Assembly: GCA_040757055.1 (NCBI GenBank)
Contig: JBFLXY010000008.1
Coordinates: forward strand, 1-64,000
DNA: 64,000 bases
Direction of reading: 5' to 3'
Source: JAJZRJ01 sp040757055
GTDB taxonomy: Bacteria; Desulfobacterota; Desulfobulbia; Desulfobulbales; Desulfurivibrionaceae
Shown here piece after piece: positions 1 to 9,519 of this stretch. The notes beneath the pieces were generated by a model, which was given only the letters and a program-made list of their open reading frames with translations, was not told the origin of the DNA and did no database searches. The stretch's first letter is position 1, and each line of letters starts with the position of its first letter. A program made the position numbers and the translations under genes.

Positions 1-870
<870 letters not shown>

Positions 871-885
871 CCCGGCGTTCCGGAC

Positions 886-924
886 GGCGGGATGCGGCCT
901 CATGCCGCATCCCGCCTTCTTTTT
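886..924 (+). terminator. Intrinsic terminator after rpoD
   Basis: A perfect 13-bp stem (GGCGGGATGCGGC at 886-898 pairing with 904-916) with a 5-nt loop is followed by TTCTTTTT. It separates the sigma factor gene from dprA. Confidence 0.9.
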
Positions 925-973
925 CCCCATCCCCTTGACATACCGCCCCCAGCGCGGACAAGATAAAAATCGA

Positions 974-1003
974 TTGACACCATGGCCACCCTGCCACTAG
1001 GCT
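974..1003 (+). promoter_or_regulatory. Candidate sigma-70 promoter for dprA-topA
   Basis: TTGACA at 974-979, an 18-bp spacer and TAGGCT at 998-1003 (only about 3 of 6 matches in the -10). The predicted start of transcription lies near 1010, which would place the GTG at 1011 at the very 5' end of the mRNA and favours the ATG at 1053 as the dprA start. A second TTGACA at 935-940 has no good -10. Confidence 0.35.
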
Positions 1004-1052
1004 GTGGCCCGTGTCCCTTGCCCCGACAAAAAAGAATTTTATCCGCAAAATC

Positions 1053-2147
1053 ATGCCGTTACTCGACTGGCTCACTCTTGCCCTGACCCCTGGTTGCGGT
1101 CCTGCCACCGCACGGCGCCTGCTCGCCCACCTGGGCGAGACCGGCGCGGCCTGCGCGACACCCGAGGCCCTGGCCGGCATCCCGGGCCTGCGAGATGAGG
1201 TCCGCCGCCACCTGAGCGATCCCGCTATCCGACAGCAGGCCCAGAAGGAACTGGAACGCTGCGAAAAAGCGGGGGTGCAGCTCATCGCTTGGGATGATCC
1301 GCGCTATCCGGCCCTGCTCAAGGAGATCGCCAACCCACCCATGGTGCTCCATGTCAAGGGGGACGCCGGGCTGCTGGCTGTTCCGGCCCTGGCGGTGGTC
1401 GGCGCCCGGGCCGCCACTGCCTATGGACAGAAGATCGCCGGCGAGATTAGCGCCGGCCTTGCCCGCCACGGCTTCACCGTGGTAAGCGGTCTGGCCTTGG
1501 GCATCGACGGCGCGGCCCATCGCAGCGTGCTTACGACCGGCGGCAAGACCATCGCGGTGCTCGGCTGCGGCGTCGACCTGCCCTACCCGTCCCAACACCG
1601 CGGCCTTTATGAAGCGATCGCCGATCAGGGCGCCCTGGTCAGCGATTATCCGCTGGGTACGCCGCCGGAGGGATTCCGCTTTCCGGCCCGCAACCGGATC
1701 ATCAGCGGGCTGTGCCGCGGGGTGGTGGTGATTGAGGCAGCCAGACACTCCGGCTCGCTCATCACTGCGGAATTGGCCATGGAGCAGGGACGCGAGGTCT
1801 TTGCCGTGCCCGGCCGGATCGATTCCGCCAAGAGCGAGGGATGCCACCGGCTGATCCGCGAGGGCGCCACCCTCGTCCACTCAGTGGCCGACATCCTTGC
1901 CGAACTCGACTATCCCGCTCCAGCCCCATCGCCCCAGGCGCCACCGGCTCTCCCCCTGAACCTCAGCCCGGAAGAACAAACCATTGTTGCCTGCCTGGAG
2001 GCGTACCCGAAAGACATCGACGCCATCATTACCACCACCCGGCTCTCGGCCCAGAAGGTGGCCACCCTGCTGCTGGGCCTGGAACTCAAGGGACTCGTCA
2101 CCGCCCACCCCGGCCAGCAATACCAGCGCCTCGGCGCCACCCCGTAA
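1053..2147 (+). CDS. dprA: DNA processing protein DprA
   Basis: DprA loads RecA on incoming single-stranded DNA during natural transformation. The protein starts with a helix-hairpin-helix/SAM-like region (LALTPGCGPATARRLL), followed by the Rossmann-like DprA core with VVGARAATAYG, SGLALGIDGAAH, GCGVDLPYP, the RNRIISGL motif and AARHSGSLITAELAMEQGREVFAVPG. The C-terminal winged helix (from LSPEEQTIVACLEAYP) is also present. An in-frame GTG at 1011 would add 14 residues, but MPLLDWLTLALTPG matches the usual start of the family and neither start has a clear Shine-Dalgarno sequence. topA follows after 23 bp, a common pairing. Together with the type IV pilus genes at 8.4-15 kb it makes DNA uptake conceivable, but DprA is also widespread in species not known to be competent. 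Confidence 0.93.
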   Translation: MPLLDWLTLALTPGCGPATARRLLAHLGETGAACATPEALAGIPGLRDEVRRHLSDPAIRQQAQKELERCEKAGVQLIAWDDPRYPALLKEIANPPMVLHVKGDAGLLAVPALAVVGARAATAYGQKIAGEISAGLARHGFTVVSGLALGIDGAAHRSVLTTGGKTIAVLGCGVDLPYPSQHRGLYEAIADQGALVSDYPLGTPPEGFRFPARNRIISGLCRGVVVIEAARHSGSLITAELAMEQGREVFAVPGRIDSAKSEGCHRLIREGATLVHSVADILAELDYPAPAPSPQAPPALPLNLSPEEQTIVACLEAYPKDIDAIITTTRLSAQKVATLLLGLELKGLVTAHPGQQYQRLGATP

Positions 2148-2170
2148 TTTCCAAAAAAGGTATCCGTTTC

Positions 2171-4474
2171 ATGGGAAAATCGCTCATCATCGTCGAATCG
2201 CCGGCCAAGGCCCGCACCCTGCAGAAATATCTGGGCAAGGCCTATACGGTCAAGGCCTCGGTCGGCCACATCCGCGACCTGCCGGTCAAAACTCTCGGGG
2301 TGGACATCGAGCACGACTTTGCCCCCAAGTATGTGACCATCAAGGGCAAGAGCAAGGTGATCAGCGAACTGCAGAGCGCGGCCGCCAAGGCCGACGCCAT
2401 CTACCTGGCCCCTGACCCGGACCGCGAAGGCGAGGCCATTGCCCACCATATCGCCGAAACCCTGGGCGAGACCAAGAAGCCGGTCCACCGCGTGCTCTTC
2501 CACGAACTGACCAAGAAGGCGATCCTTGCCGCCCTGGAGCAGGCCACCACCATCAACGAACACCTTTTCGAGGCGCAGCAGGCGCGCCGCATCCTCGACC
2601 GGCTGGTGGGCTACCAGATCTCGCCCCTTCTCTGGGACAAGGTCCGCCGCGGGCTTTCCGCCGGCCGGGTGCAATCGGTGGCAGTGCGCATGATCTGCGA
2701 GCGGGAGGAGGAGATCAGCCGCTTCGTGTCCGAGGAATACTGGACCATTGGCGCCCGCTTGGAGGGCAAGAACCCGCCGCCTTTTGCCGCGCAACTGGAG
2801 AGCATCGGCGGCAAGAAGCTCGACCACCGCAAGGAGAAGATCGGCGACGAGGCCGCGGCCCGGCAGCACGCCACGGCGCTTCAAGCCGCCACCTACACGG
2901 TGGCCAAGGTGGAAAAGAAGGAAAAACGGCGCTTCCCGAGCCCGCCCTTCATCACCTCCACCCTGCAGATGGAGGCGAACCGCAAACTCCGCTTCACCGC
3001 CAAGAAGACCATGTCGCTGGCCCAGCGCCTCTACGAGGGCATCGAACTGGGCGACGAGGGCCCCACCGGGCTTATCACCTACATGCGTACCGACTCGACC
3101 CGGATCAGCGACGAGGCGGTCGGCGGGGTGCGCGACCATATCGCGGCCCAGTACGGAAAGGAGTTCCTGCCTCCCAAGCCCGTGGCCTACAAGACCAAAA
3201 AGTCGGCCCAGGATGCCCACGAGGCGATCCGGCCCACCGACATCACCAAGACGCCGGAAAGCTTGGCCCCCTTCCTCGACAAGGACATGCTGGCGCTCTA
3301 TACCCTGGTCTGGAAGCGCTTTGTCGCCTGCCAGATGGCTCCGGCCATCTACGACCAGACCACCATCCAGATTGCAGCCGGCGACTACGGCCTCAAGGCG
3401 GTGGGCTCCATCATGCGCTTCCTGGGCTTCATGACTCTCTACGTGGAATCCGCCGATGAAACTGACGCCGCGGACGCGGACACCGAGAGCGAGGCCGCGC
3501 TGCCCGATCTGAAAAAGGGCGACTCCCTCAAACTTCTTGATTTGGCCCCCAAGCAGCACTTCACCCAGCCGCCGCCCCGCTACACCGAGGCGACCCTGGT
3601 CAAGGCCCTGGAGGAAAACGGCGTCGGCCGTCCCAGCACCTACGCCGCCATCATCTCCACCATCCAGGAAAAGGAATACGTCACCCTGGCCCAGCGCAAG
3701 TTTCTGCCCACCGATCTCGGCAAGCTGGTGAACGAGCTTTTGGTCGCCCACTTCCCGGGGGTCATGGACATCGACTTCACCGCCTCCATGGAGGAGAAGC
3801 TCGACGCCATCGAATCGGGAAAGGCGAAGTGGGTCAAGGTGCTGCGCGATTTCTACGGCCCCTTCAGCCAGACGCTGGACAAGGCCAAGGAGGAGATGAA
3901 GTCGGTGAAGCGGAGCGCCATCCCCACCGATATCCCCTGCGCCCTCTGCCCCGGCACAATGGTGATCAAGTGGGGCAAGAACGGCGAGTTCCTGGCCTGC
4001 GAAAACTTCCCCACCTGCAAGCACACCCAGAACTTCAGCCGCAACGAAGAGGGCGTCATCGTGCCGGTGGCCCCCGAGGTGCCGGAGGAGTCGGGTGAGG
4101 TCTGTGAAAAATGCGGCCAGCCGCTGGTCTACCGTCAGGGGCGCTACGGCCGCTTCCTCGCCTGTTCGGGCTACCCGAAATGCAAGAACGTGCGGGCCAT
4201 GTCCACGGGGGTACCCTGCCCGGAGCCTGGTTGCGACGGCGAGCTGGTGCAGAAGATATCCAAACGCGGCAAGGTCTTCTACAGCTGCAGCCGCTACCCC
4301 AAGTGCACCTTCGCCCTGTGGGACAAGCCGGTCAAGGAACCCTGCCCCCTCTGCGGATCCCCCTATCTTCTGGAAAAGGAGAGCAAAAAGAGCGGCCACA
4401 CGCTGCGCTGCCCCGACAAAACCTGCGGCTATACCCGCAAGCTCGACGACGACGGCAGCGCACCTGAAGCATAA
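2171..4474 (+). CDS. topA: DNA topoisomerase I
   Basis: This type IA topoisomerase relaxes negative supercoils. The TOPRIM domain begins at MGKSLIIVESPAKARTL and includes the acidic APDPDREGEAIAHHI motif. The catalytic tyrosine is Y304 in GLITYMRTDSTRIS. The tail from about residue 590 to 755 holds four zinc-ribbon fingers, each with Cys pairs (CALC..., CEKC..., CPEPGC..., CPLC...), so 767 residues is normal for a topoisomerase with a zinc tail. The open frame runs further upstream into dprA, but ATG 2171 fits the family N-terminus and lies just behind dprA, suggesting one operon. Confidence 0.96.
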   Translation: MGKSLIIVESPAKARTLQKYLGKAYTVKASVGHIRDLPVKTLGVDIEHDFAPKYVTIKGKSKVISELQSAAAKADAIYLAPDPDREGEAIAHHIAETLGETKKPVHRVLFHELTKKAILAALEQATTINEHLFEAQQARRILDRLVGYQISPLLWDKVRRGLSAGRVQSVAVRMICEREEEISRFVSEEYWTIGARLEGKNPPPFAAQLESIGGKKLDHRKEKIGDEAAARQHATALQAATYTVAKVEKKEKRRFPSPPFITSTLQMEANRKLRFTAKKTMSLAQRLYEGIELGDEGPTGLITYMRTDSTRISDEAVGGVRDHIAAQYGKEFLPPKPVAYKTKKSAQDAHEAIRPTDITKTPESLAPFLDKDMLALYTLVWKRFVACQMAPAIYDQTTIQIAAGDYGLKAVGSIMRFLGFMTLYVESADETDAADADTESEAALPDLKKGDSLKLLDLAPKQHFTQPPPRYTEATLVKALEENGVGRPSTYAAIISTIQEKEYVTLAQRKFLPTDLGKLVNELLVAHFPGVMDIDFTASMEEKLDAIESGKAKWVKVLRDFYGPFSQTLDKAKEEMKSVKRSAIPTDIPCALCPGTMVIKWGKNGEFLACENFPTCKHTQNFSRNEEGVIVPVAPEVPEESGEVCEKCGQPLVYRQGRYGRFLACSGYPKCKNVRAMSTGVPCPEPGCDGELVQKISKRGKVFYSCSRYPKCTFALWDKPVKEPCPLCGSPYLLEKESKKSGHTLRCPDKTCGYTRKLDDDGSAPEA

Positions 4475-4529
4475 CAATCTGGAAAGACAGGGATTTTATT
4501 TTTCCCTTGAGGGGGAACGATTTTTTTCT

Positions 4530-4556
4530 TAACTTTTCCCTCAGGCAATCCGATAC
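4530..4556 (+). promoter_or_regulatory. Sigma-28 (FliA)-like promoter
   Basis: TAACTTTT at 4530-4537, an 11-bp spacer and TCCGATAC at 4549-4556. Compared with the enteric FliA consensus TAAAGTTT-N11-GCCGATAA this gives 6 of 8 matches in each half, correct spacing and the invariant CCGATA core. It lies 48 bp upstream of a gene for a flagellar rod domain, which makes a chance match less likely. Confidence 0.55.
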
Positions 4557-4603
4557 GAACGATGAAAAGGGAACGTGTGCGCTGACCGCGCCAAGGAGGT
4601 TCT

Positions 4604-4957
4604 ATGGTATCAGGAATCCACGCCGCCCTTTCCGGCCTGATGGCCCTCCAGAAAAAGGTGGAATCGACGGCCCACAATACGGTCAACGTCGACACCGACG
4701 GTTACAAGAAAACCGTGGTGACCCTGGCCGAACAGACGCCGCAGGGAGTGACGGCCCAGGTTTCCACCGTCAACACCCCTGGTCCCATGGCCTATGAGCC
4801 GACCAGCGAGGGCGAAGTCCTGGTGGAGCAGTCCAACGTCGATCTGGCGGAGGAACTGCCCAACCTGATGTTGAGCCGCCGCTTTTTCCAGGCCAACCTC
4901 AAGACCGTGCAGACCGAGGATGCCATGCTCGGCATGCTGCTGGACACCAAGAGCTGA
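4604..4957 (+). CDS. Orphan flagellar basal-body rod-domain protein
   Basis: A 117-residue protein whose start (MVSGIHAALSGLMALQKKVE, then HNTVNVDTDGYKK) matches the N-terminal rod motif shared by FlgB, FlgC, FlgF and FlgG, where coiled-coil-forming residues surround an N-N-T-Y-K-like signature. Its end (EGEVLVEQSNVDLAEELPNLMLSRRFFQANLKTVQTEDAMLGMLLD) matches the C-terminal rod domain. The middle is very short, so it resembles FlgC most, although I cannot assign a position in the rod. The ATG has a strong Shine-Dalgarno AAGGAGG at 4593-4599. No other flagellar gene is next to it, and the candidate promoter is sigma-28-like. A bidirectional terminator follows directly. Confidence 0.8.
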   Translation: MVSGIHAALSGLMALQKKVESTAHNTVNVDTDGYKKTVVTLAEQTPQGVTAQVSTVNTPGPMAYEPTSEGEVLVEQSNVDLAEELPNLMLSRRFFQANLKTVQTEDAMLGMLLDTKS

Positions 4958-4971
4958 GAAAGAAATTTCCC

Positions 4972-5009
4972 AAAAAAAGCCCGTTCTCCGCAAGAGAACG
5001 GGCTTTTTT
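4972..5009. terminator. Bidirectional intrinsic terminator
   Basis: AGCCCGTTCTC at 4978-4988 pairs with 4994-5004 around a CGCAA loop, with an A-run on the left and a T-run on the right. It lies between the convergent rod-domain gene and pyrC and should stop transcription from both sides. Confidence 0.9.
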
Positions 5010-5027
5010 CATGGCATGAAACCGGCT

Positions 5028-6317
5028 CTATCGCCGAAAGCTCACCCGCCCGGCCAGCAGGGTGAACACCGCCCGCCCCTGCAACTCCCACTCCAGAAAA
5101 GGCGAGTTGCGGCTCTTTGAGACAATCTCCGCCTCGGTGAAGACGAAACGCGCCTCGGGGTCGATGACGGTCACATCCGCCGCTGCCCCGACCCCGAGCG
5201 TGCCGCCGGCCACCCCGAGGATGCGGGCCGGGTTCCGGCTCATCACGTCCACCAGCCGCGACGGGGTCAGAACGCCGTCGCGCACCAGGGCCAGACTGAG
5301 CGGCAACGAGGTCTCAAGGCCGATGATGCCGTTGGCTGCCAGATCGAACTCCACCTCTTTTTCCAGCTCGCTGTGGGGCGCGTGGTCGGTGGCGATGGCG
5401 TCGAGGGTGCCGTCAGCCAACCCCTGCCGGATGGCGGCCACATCCTCGGCCGTGCGCAGGGGCGGATTCATCTTGGCCCGGGTGTTGTAGCGATCCACCG
5501 CGGCTTCAGTAAGGGTAAAGTAGTGTGGCGCGGTCTCGGCCGTCACCGGGCAGCCCCGGGCCTTGGCCCGACGGATGAGGTCCACCGACTCGCGGGTGCT
5601 GACGTGGGCGATGTGCAGCGGTCGGCCGGTATAGAGTGCCAGGGCGAGGTCGCGGTAGACCATGATCTCCTCGGCAATATGCGGGATGCCGCGCAGGCCG
5701 AGGCGGGTCGCCAGCGCCCCCTCGTTCATCACCCCGTTTTCGCTGAGGCTCATCTCCTCGGCATGGGAGATCACCAGCAGCCCATGGTTGCCGGCGTACT
5801 CCATGGCCCGCCGCATGAGCTGGCTGTTGGCCACCGGCCGGCCGTCGTCGGTCACTGCCACTATCCCGGCCCGTCGCATCTCGCCCAGGGGGGCCAGGGT
5901 CTCGCCCTGCATCGCCCGGCTGATCGCGCCCACCGGATAGACACGGGCCGCTCCCTGTTCCCGCGCCCGGGCAAGGATGAAAGCGGTGACCGCCTCGCTG
6001 TCATTCACCGGCCTGGTGTTGGGCATGCAGGCCACGGCAGTGAAGCCGCCGACGGCCGCCGCACGGGTGCCGCTGGCAATGGTTTCCTTATATTCCTCCC
6101 CCGGCTCCCGCAGGTGGACATGCATGTCGATCAGGCCCGGCACGACCCATCGGCCGGCGGCATCGACCACCTCGGCCGCAGCCACCCGTTCGGCCGGCGC
6201 GCCGCCGGGGAAAACACCGGCAATGACCCCGTCCTCGATGAGCAGGTCGCCCTGGCCATCAATATTGTTGGCCGGGTCGATGATCCGGCCGCCTGCAAGC
6301 AACCACCCCTGACTCAT
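5028..6317 (-). CDS. pyrC: Dihydroorotase
   Basis: Closes carbamoyl-aspartate to dihydroorotate, the third step of pyrimidine synthesis. The 429-residue protein is a class I amidohydrolase: the metal-binding DMHVHLREPG motif is followed by YKETIASGTRAAAVGGFT, later histidines lie in SHAEE and LHIAHVSTRES, and the catalytic aspartate lies in AIATDHAPHS. The length fits the long bacterial (PyrC/AllB-like) class. Its ATG overlaps the pyrB stop by 4 bp (ATGA), which implies translational coupling. Confidence 0.95.
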   Translation of the reverse strand: MSQGWLLAGGRIIDPANNIDGQGDLLIEDGVIAGVFPGGAPAERVAAAEVVDAAGRWVVPGLIDMHVHLREPGEEYKETIASGTRAAAVGGFTAVACMPNTRPVNDSEAVTAFILARAREQGAARVYPVGAISRAMQGETLAPLGEMRRAGIVAVTDDGRPVANSQLMRRAMEYAGNHGLLVISHAEEMSLSENGVMNEGALATRLGLRGIPHIAEEIMVYRDLALALYTGRPLHIAHVSTRESVDLIRRAKARGCPVTAETAPHYFTLTEAAVDRYNTRAKMNPPLRTAEDVAAIRQGLADGTLDAIATDHAPHSELEKEVEFDLAANGIIGLETSLPLSLALVRDGVLTPSRLVDVMSRNPARILGVAGGTLGVGAAADVTVIDPEARFVFTEAEIVSKSRNSPFLEWELQGRAVFTLLAGRVSFRR

Positions 6318-7255
6318 GAGCTTCGATCGCCTCCCATGATGAGATAGAGCAGGGCCATGCGCACCGCCACACCGTTGGTGACCTGATCGAGGATCACGGA
6401 ACGCGGGCCGTCGGCCAGTTGCGGATCGATCTCCACCCCCCGGTTGATCGGCCCCGGGTGCATGATCAGGGCATCGGGCCTAGCCAGTTCGGCCACCGTC
6501 CGGCTGATCCCGAAAAAGGTCGCATATTCGCGCAGGGAGGGGAAGAGGGGATCCTGCTGCCGTTCCTTCTGGATGCGCAGGGCCATGACCACGTCGGCAT
6601 CGGCCACCGCCGCCTGCACCGTCGGTGCCACCACAGCGCCCATCTCCGTGATGCCTCGGGGGATCAGGGTTGCCGGTCCGCTGACATGCACCTCGGCCCC
6701 CATCCTGGTGAAGCCGATGATATCGGAATGGGCCACCCGGCTGTGGGCAATGTCGCCGACAATGGCCACCTTGAGGCCGGCGATCCGGCCCTTCCGCTCC
6801 TGAACGGTCATGAGGTCGAGCAATCCCTGGCTCGGATGTTCATGGGTGCCGTCGCCGGCGTTGATCACCGAGGCGTTGATGTGGTCGGCCAGCAACCGGG
6901 CGGAGCCGGAACGGGAGTGGCGGATGATGATGCAGTCCGGATTCATTGCCGCAAGATTCTTCGCGGTGTCGATCAGGGTCTCGCCCTTGGCGGTGCTGCT
7001 GCCGGAGTTGGAGATATTGAAGGTATCGGCGCTCATGCGCTTGGCCGCCACCTCAAAGGAAAGGCGGGTCCTGGTGCTGGGCTCGAAAAAGAGATTGATC
7101 ACCGTCTTGCCCCGCAGGGTGGGCACCTTCTTGATGGCGCGCTGGGAAATCTCCTTGAAGGAGGAAGCGGTCTGCAGCACCAGACCGATATCCTCCGGCG
7201 CCAGATCAGCCAGACTCAGGACGTGCTTGTGCGAAAAAGGCTGCTCAATTGCCAT
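6314..7255 (-). CDS. pyrB: Aspartate carbamoyltransferase catalytic subunit
   Basis: Condenses carbamoyl phosphate with aspartate, the committed step of pyrimidine synthesis. It has the carbamoyl-phosphate loop FFEPSTRTRLSFE, the SxxKGE-type loop (SSTAKGETLIDT), GDGTHEHPSQGLLD, VGDIAHSRVAHSD and the C-terminal MHPGPINRGVEI. The start chosen is ATG 7255, MAIEQPFSHKHVLSL; the frame extends 12 codons upstream, but that extension looks non-conserved. No pyrI regulatory-chain gene is adjacent. pyrC follows with a 4-bp overlap; lepB lies 96 bp upstream on the same strand. Confidence 0.95.
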   Translation of the reverse strand: MAIEQPFSHKHVLSLADLAPEDIGLVLQTASSFKEISQRAIKKVPTLRGKTVINLFFEPSTRTRLSFEVAAKRMSADTFNISNSGSSTAKGETLIDTAKNLAAMNPDCIIIRHSRSGSARLLADHINASVINAGDGTHEHPSQGLLDLMTVQERKGRIAGLKVAIVGDIAHSRVAHSDIIGFTRMGAEVHVSGPATLIPRGITEMGAVVAPTVQAAVADADVVMALRIQKERQQDPLFPSLREYATFFGISRTVAELARPDALIMHPGPINRGVEIDPQLADGPRSVILDQVTNGVAVRMALLYLIMGGDRSS

Positions 7256-7351
7256 GCGCCACCCTGCTCCGTGAATGCCCCCGGGGGACACCAGCGGAAC
7301 GCTCTCAATGCGCTTTTATTTGGAGGAACGACCCCAGGCCGCCAGCTGCTT

Positions 7352-7981
7352 CTAGTGAATAAGATTGCCGATCCGGCTCCACCGCACGGCAAAATTGTCG
7401 CGGTCCCACGACCAATATAGCATAAAGGCCTTGCCCTTGACCGCCCGAAAATCGACGAACTGCCAGAAACGGCTGTCATGGCTGTTGTCGCGGTTGTCGC
7501 CCATGACAAAGAGGGCATTGGGCGGCACCGTTATCGGGCCAAAGGTGTCGCGGGGCTGGATCCCGCCGGGAATAAGCTGCGGATCAAGATGCACTGCCCA
7601 AGGGTCGCGGAGCTCCTTGCCGTTGACATACACCTTTTTGTCGATGCCCTGTACCGTGTCCCCCGGAATCCCCACTACCCGCTTGATGAAGTCCTGATCC
7701 GGGTTTTGGGGAAACTTGAAGACGATCACCTCGCCGCGCTGCGGTTCACCCACCGGCATCCAGACTGCGCCGGTCAGGGGATTTCTGATGCCATAGGCGA
7801 ACTTGCTGACCAGGATGTGATCTCCGATCAGCAGGGTGGGAATCATGGAGCCGGAAGGAATCTTGAATGCCTGGACCACAAAGGAGCGAATAAAAAGGGC
7901 AAGAAGCAGGGCGATGCCGATGGCCTCCGCGTACTCGCGGAATACGGACTTTTTGGTGACCTCGGCGGATGCGGTGCGCAA
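7352..7981 (-). CDS. lepB: Signal peptidase I
   Basis: Membrane-bound serine protease that removes signal peptides from exported proteins. The N-terminal transmembrane segment (AIGIALLLALFIRSFVV) is followed by the catalytic serine S45 in IPSGSMIPTL and the catalytic lysine K100 in DFIKRVVGIPGD; the 55-residue spacing equals that of E. coli LepB. Box E (GDNRDNSHDSR) is present. The frame is open for another 80 codons upstream, but that stretch has no family similarity. A GGAGG at 7991-7995 lies 9 nt before a TTG at 7981 (a CTG lies one codon earlier), so TTG 7981 is my preferred start, giving 209 residues. Confidence 0.9.
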   Translation of the reverse strand: MRTASAEVTKKSVFREYAEAIGIALLLALFIRSFVVQAFKIPSGSMIPTLLIGDHILVSKFAYGIRNPLTGAVWMPVGEPQRGEVIVFKFPQNPDQDFIKRVVGIPGDTVQGIDKKVYVNGKELRDPWAVHLDPQLIPGGIQPRDTFGPITVPPNALFVMGDNRDNSHDSRFWQFVDFRAVKGKAFMLYWSWDRDNFAVRWSRIGNLIH

Positions 7982-8250
7982 CAGGAAATGCCTCCATTCG
8001 GGATAAAAACCGAGTCGAAGATACCCGAAAGCACCACAAAAGACAAGGTCCTTCTGGACGCAGGTGCAGCCACGCCGCGCAGGCCGGCATCCCACGGCTC
8101 TGCCCGCCGGCACGGCGCTCCCTTCGCCGAACCTCAACTTGTTGTTTTTTTTACCAAAAAAAGCGTCGTCAGATCGTGCCGGCCACCAACGTCCACCACT
8201 GCCGAAGGCTACTTTTTTCAAAAAATCCGCCAGTTAGCTCCTGTTTTCGC
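7982..8250. other. Non-coding divergent region between lepB and pilM
   Basis: About 270 bp with no convincing gene on either strand. It holds several A- and T-runs and the lepB ribosome-binding site at 7991-7995. I looked for RNase P, SRP, 6S and tmRNA signatures by eye and saw none. Confidence 0.5.
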
Positions 8251-8280
8251 TTGACACCCCTCTTTTTTTCTGTCTCTAAT
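8251..8280 (+). promoter_or_regulatory. Sigma-70 promoter of the pil operon
   Basis: A perfect TTGACA at 8251-8256, an 18-bp spacer that is mostly T, and TCTAAT at 8275-8280 (5 of 6). It lies about 125 bp upstream of pilM, with no other gene between. Confidence 0.7.
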
Positions 8281-8404
8281 GCAAGAAGACGGGCACCGCC
8301 TGGCGCAGGGCCATGATTTTGCGGTCTTTTTCCCTGCCCCCTGCGGCTGAACCACGATACTACAAGAAAAAGTCGCTATCGCCGGGAGCTTGCGAGCGTC
8401 AGTT

Positions 8405-9514
8405 ATGGATTTCAAACTACCCCATCTTCGCCTGCCCTCGCTGCCCAAGGGTTTTTCCCTCTCCCTCGGCAAAAAGCAGCCGCTCTCCCTCGGTCTCGAC
8501 ATCGGGTCCCACTCCATCAAAATCTGCGAATTCGTCCAGACTGCCAAGGGCGGATACAAACTCCTTGCCCTCGGCAGTGCGCTCATGCCGCCCGATTCCA
8601 TGGAAGACGGGGCACTGCTCGATCCGGACGCCGTGGCCAAGGTGATCGCCACCCTGGTCAGCAACCTGAAAATCAGGGGGAAACAGGTGGCCTTTTCCGT
8701 TTCCGGCTATTCGGTCATCGTGAAAAAAATCAACCTCGAGGTCATGACTGAAGCGGAACTGGAAAAGCACATCCACGAAGAGGCGGAGCAATATATCCCC
8801 TTCGACATCAACGACGTCTATCTCGATTTCCAGGACCTGCACACCAACACCGAAGGGGAGGAGCGCACCGACGTCATGCTGGTGGCGGCCAAACGCGAGG
8901 TGGTGGACGGCTATCTCAACATGCTGCGCACGGCCGGCCTGAAACCGGTGGTGGTGGACGTGGACGCCTTTGCCTTGGAAAATGCCTTTGAAGCCAACTT
9001 CGGGCTCAAGGAGAACGTGGTGCTCATCGACATCGGCGCCTCCAAGATGAACATCAACATCATCTCCGGCGGCATCTCCACCCTGGCCCGGGATGTGGTC
9101 CTCGGCAGCCGCCAGCTGACCGAGCAGATTCAGGGCCGCTTCGACCTGCCCTACGAGGAGGCCGAGGCCCTCAAGACCGGCAGCCAGCCCGCAGGCGACC
9201 TGCAGGAGGGCGTCGAGCGCATCTTCACCGAGACCTGCCGCCAGTGGGTGACCGAAATCAAACGGGCCCTGGATTTTTACGCCTCCAATTATCCCGATGT
9301 ACCCATCTCCAGGCTGGTACTCTCCGGCGGCGGCGCCCGCATTGCCGGCTTGGCCGATTTCATCGCCAGGGAAACCGGCATACCGGCCGAGATTTTCAAC
9401 CCCTTTGCCACGGCGGAGTGTGACACCAGTACCATCGATCCCGTCTACCTCAAGGCCATCGCCCCGCAGATGGCGCTGGCTGCCGGCCTGGCAACCCGCC
9501 CCGTGGAGTTTTAA
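8405..9514 (+). CDS. pilM: Type IV pilus assembly ATPase-like protein PilM
   Basis: Actin-like cytoplasmic protein that links the inner-membrane PilN/PilO platform of the type IV pilus to the cytoplasm. The nucleotide-binding core begins with LSLGLDIGSHSIKICEF and includes VVLIDIGASKMNINII and LVLSGGGARIAGL. SHS2-type features lie between (KKINLEVMTEAELEKHIHEEAEQ). The ATG at 8405 was chosen over an in-frame TTG at 8390. pilN begins 5 bp after the stop, and pilM-N-O-P plus the two following genes form one tight operon that ends at the terminator at 15.17 kb. Confidence 0.95.
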   Translation: MDFKLPHLRLPSLPKGFSLSLGKKQPLSLGLDIGSHSIKICEFVQTAKGGYKLLALGSALMPPDSMEDGALLDPDAVAKVIATLVSNLKIRGKQVAFSVSGYSVIVKKINLEVMTEAELEKHIHEEAEQYIPFDINDVYLDFQDLHTNTEGEERTDVMLVAAKREVVDGYLNMLRTAGLKPVVVDVDAFALENAFEANFGLKENVVLIDIGASKMNINIISGGISTLARDVVLGSRQLTEQIQGRFDLPYEEAEALKTGSQPAGDLQEGVERIFTETCRQWVTEIKRALDFYASNYPDVPISRLVLSGGGARIAGLADFIARETGIPAEIFNPFATAECDTSTIDPVYLKAIAPQMALAAGLATRPVEF

Positions 9515-9519
9515 ACGGC

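Noticed and set aside
1910..4477. Very long antisense frame opposite topA, and similar ones opposite aspS, nrdD, nadB and clpA
   Set aside because: They are typical by-products of GC-rich codon bias on the coding strand; no motifs or start signals support them.
7982..8221. N-terminal extension of lepB by 80 codons
   Set aside because: It shows no similarity to signal peptidases, and a GGAGG lies directly before the TTG at 7981.
7982..8250. Structural RNA gene (RNase P, SRP, 6S or tmRNA)
   Set aside because: None of the invariant sequence blocks of these RNAs could be found on either strand.
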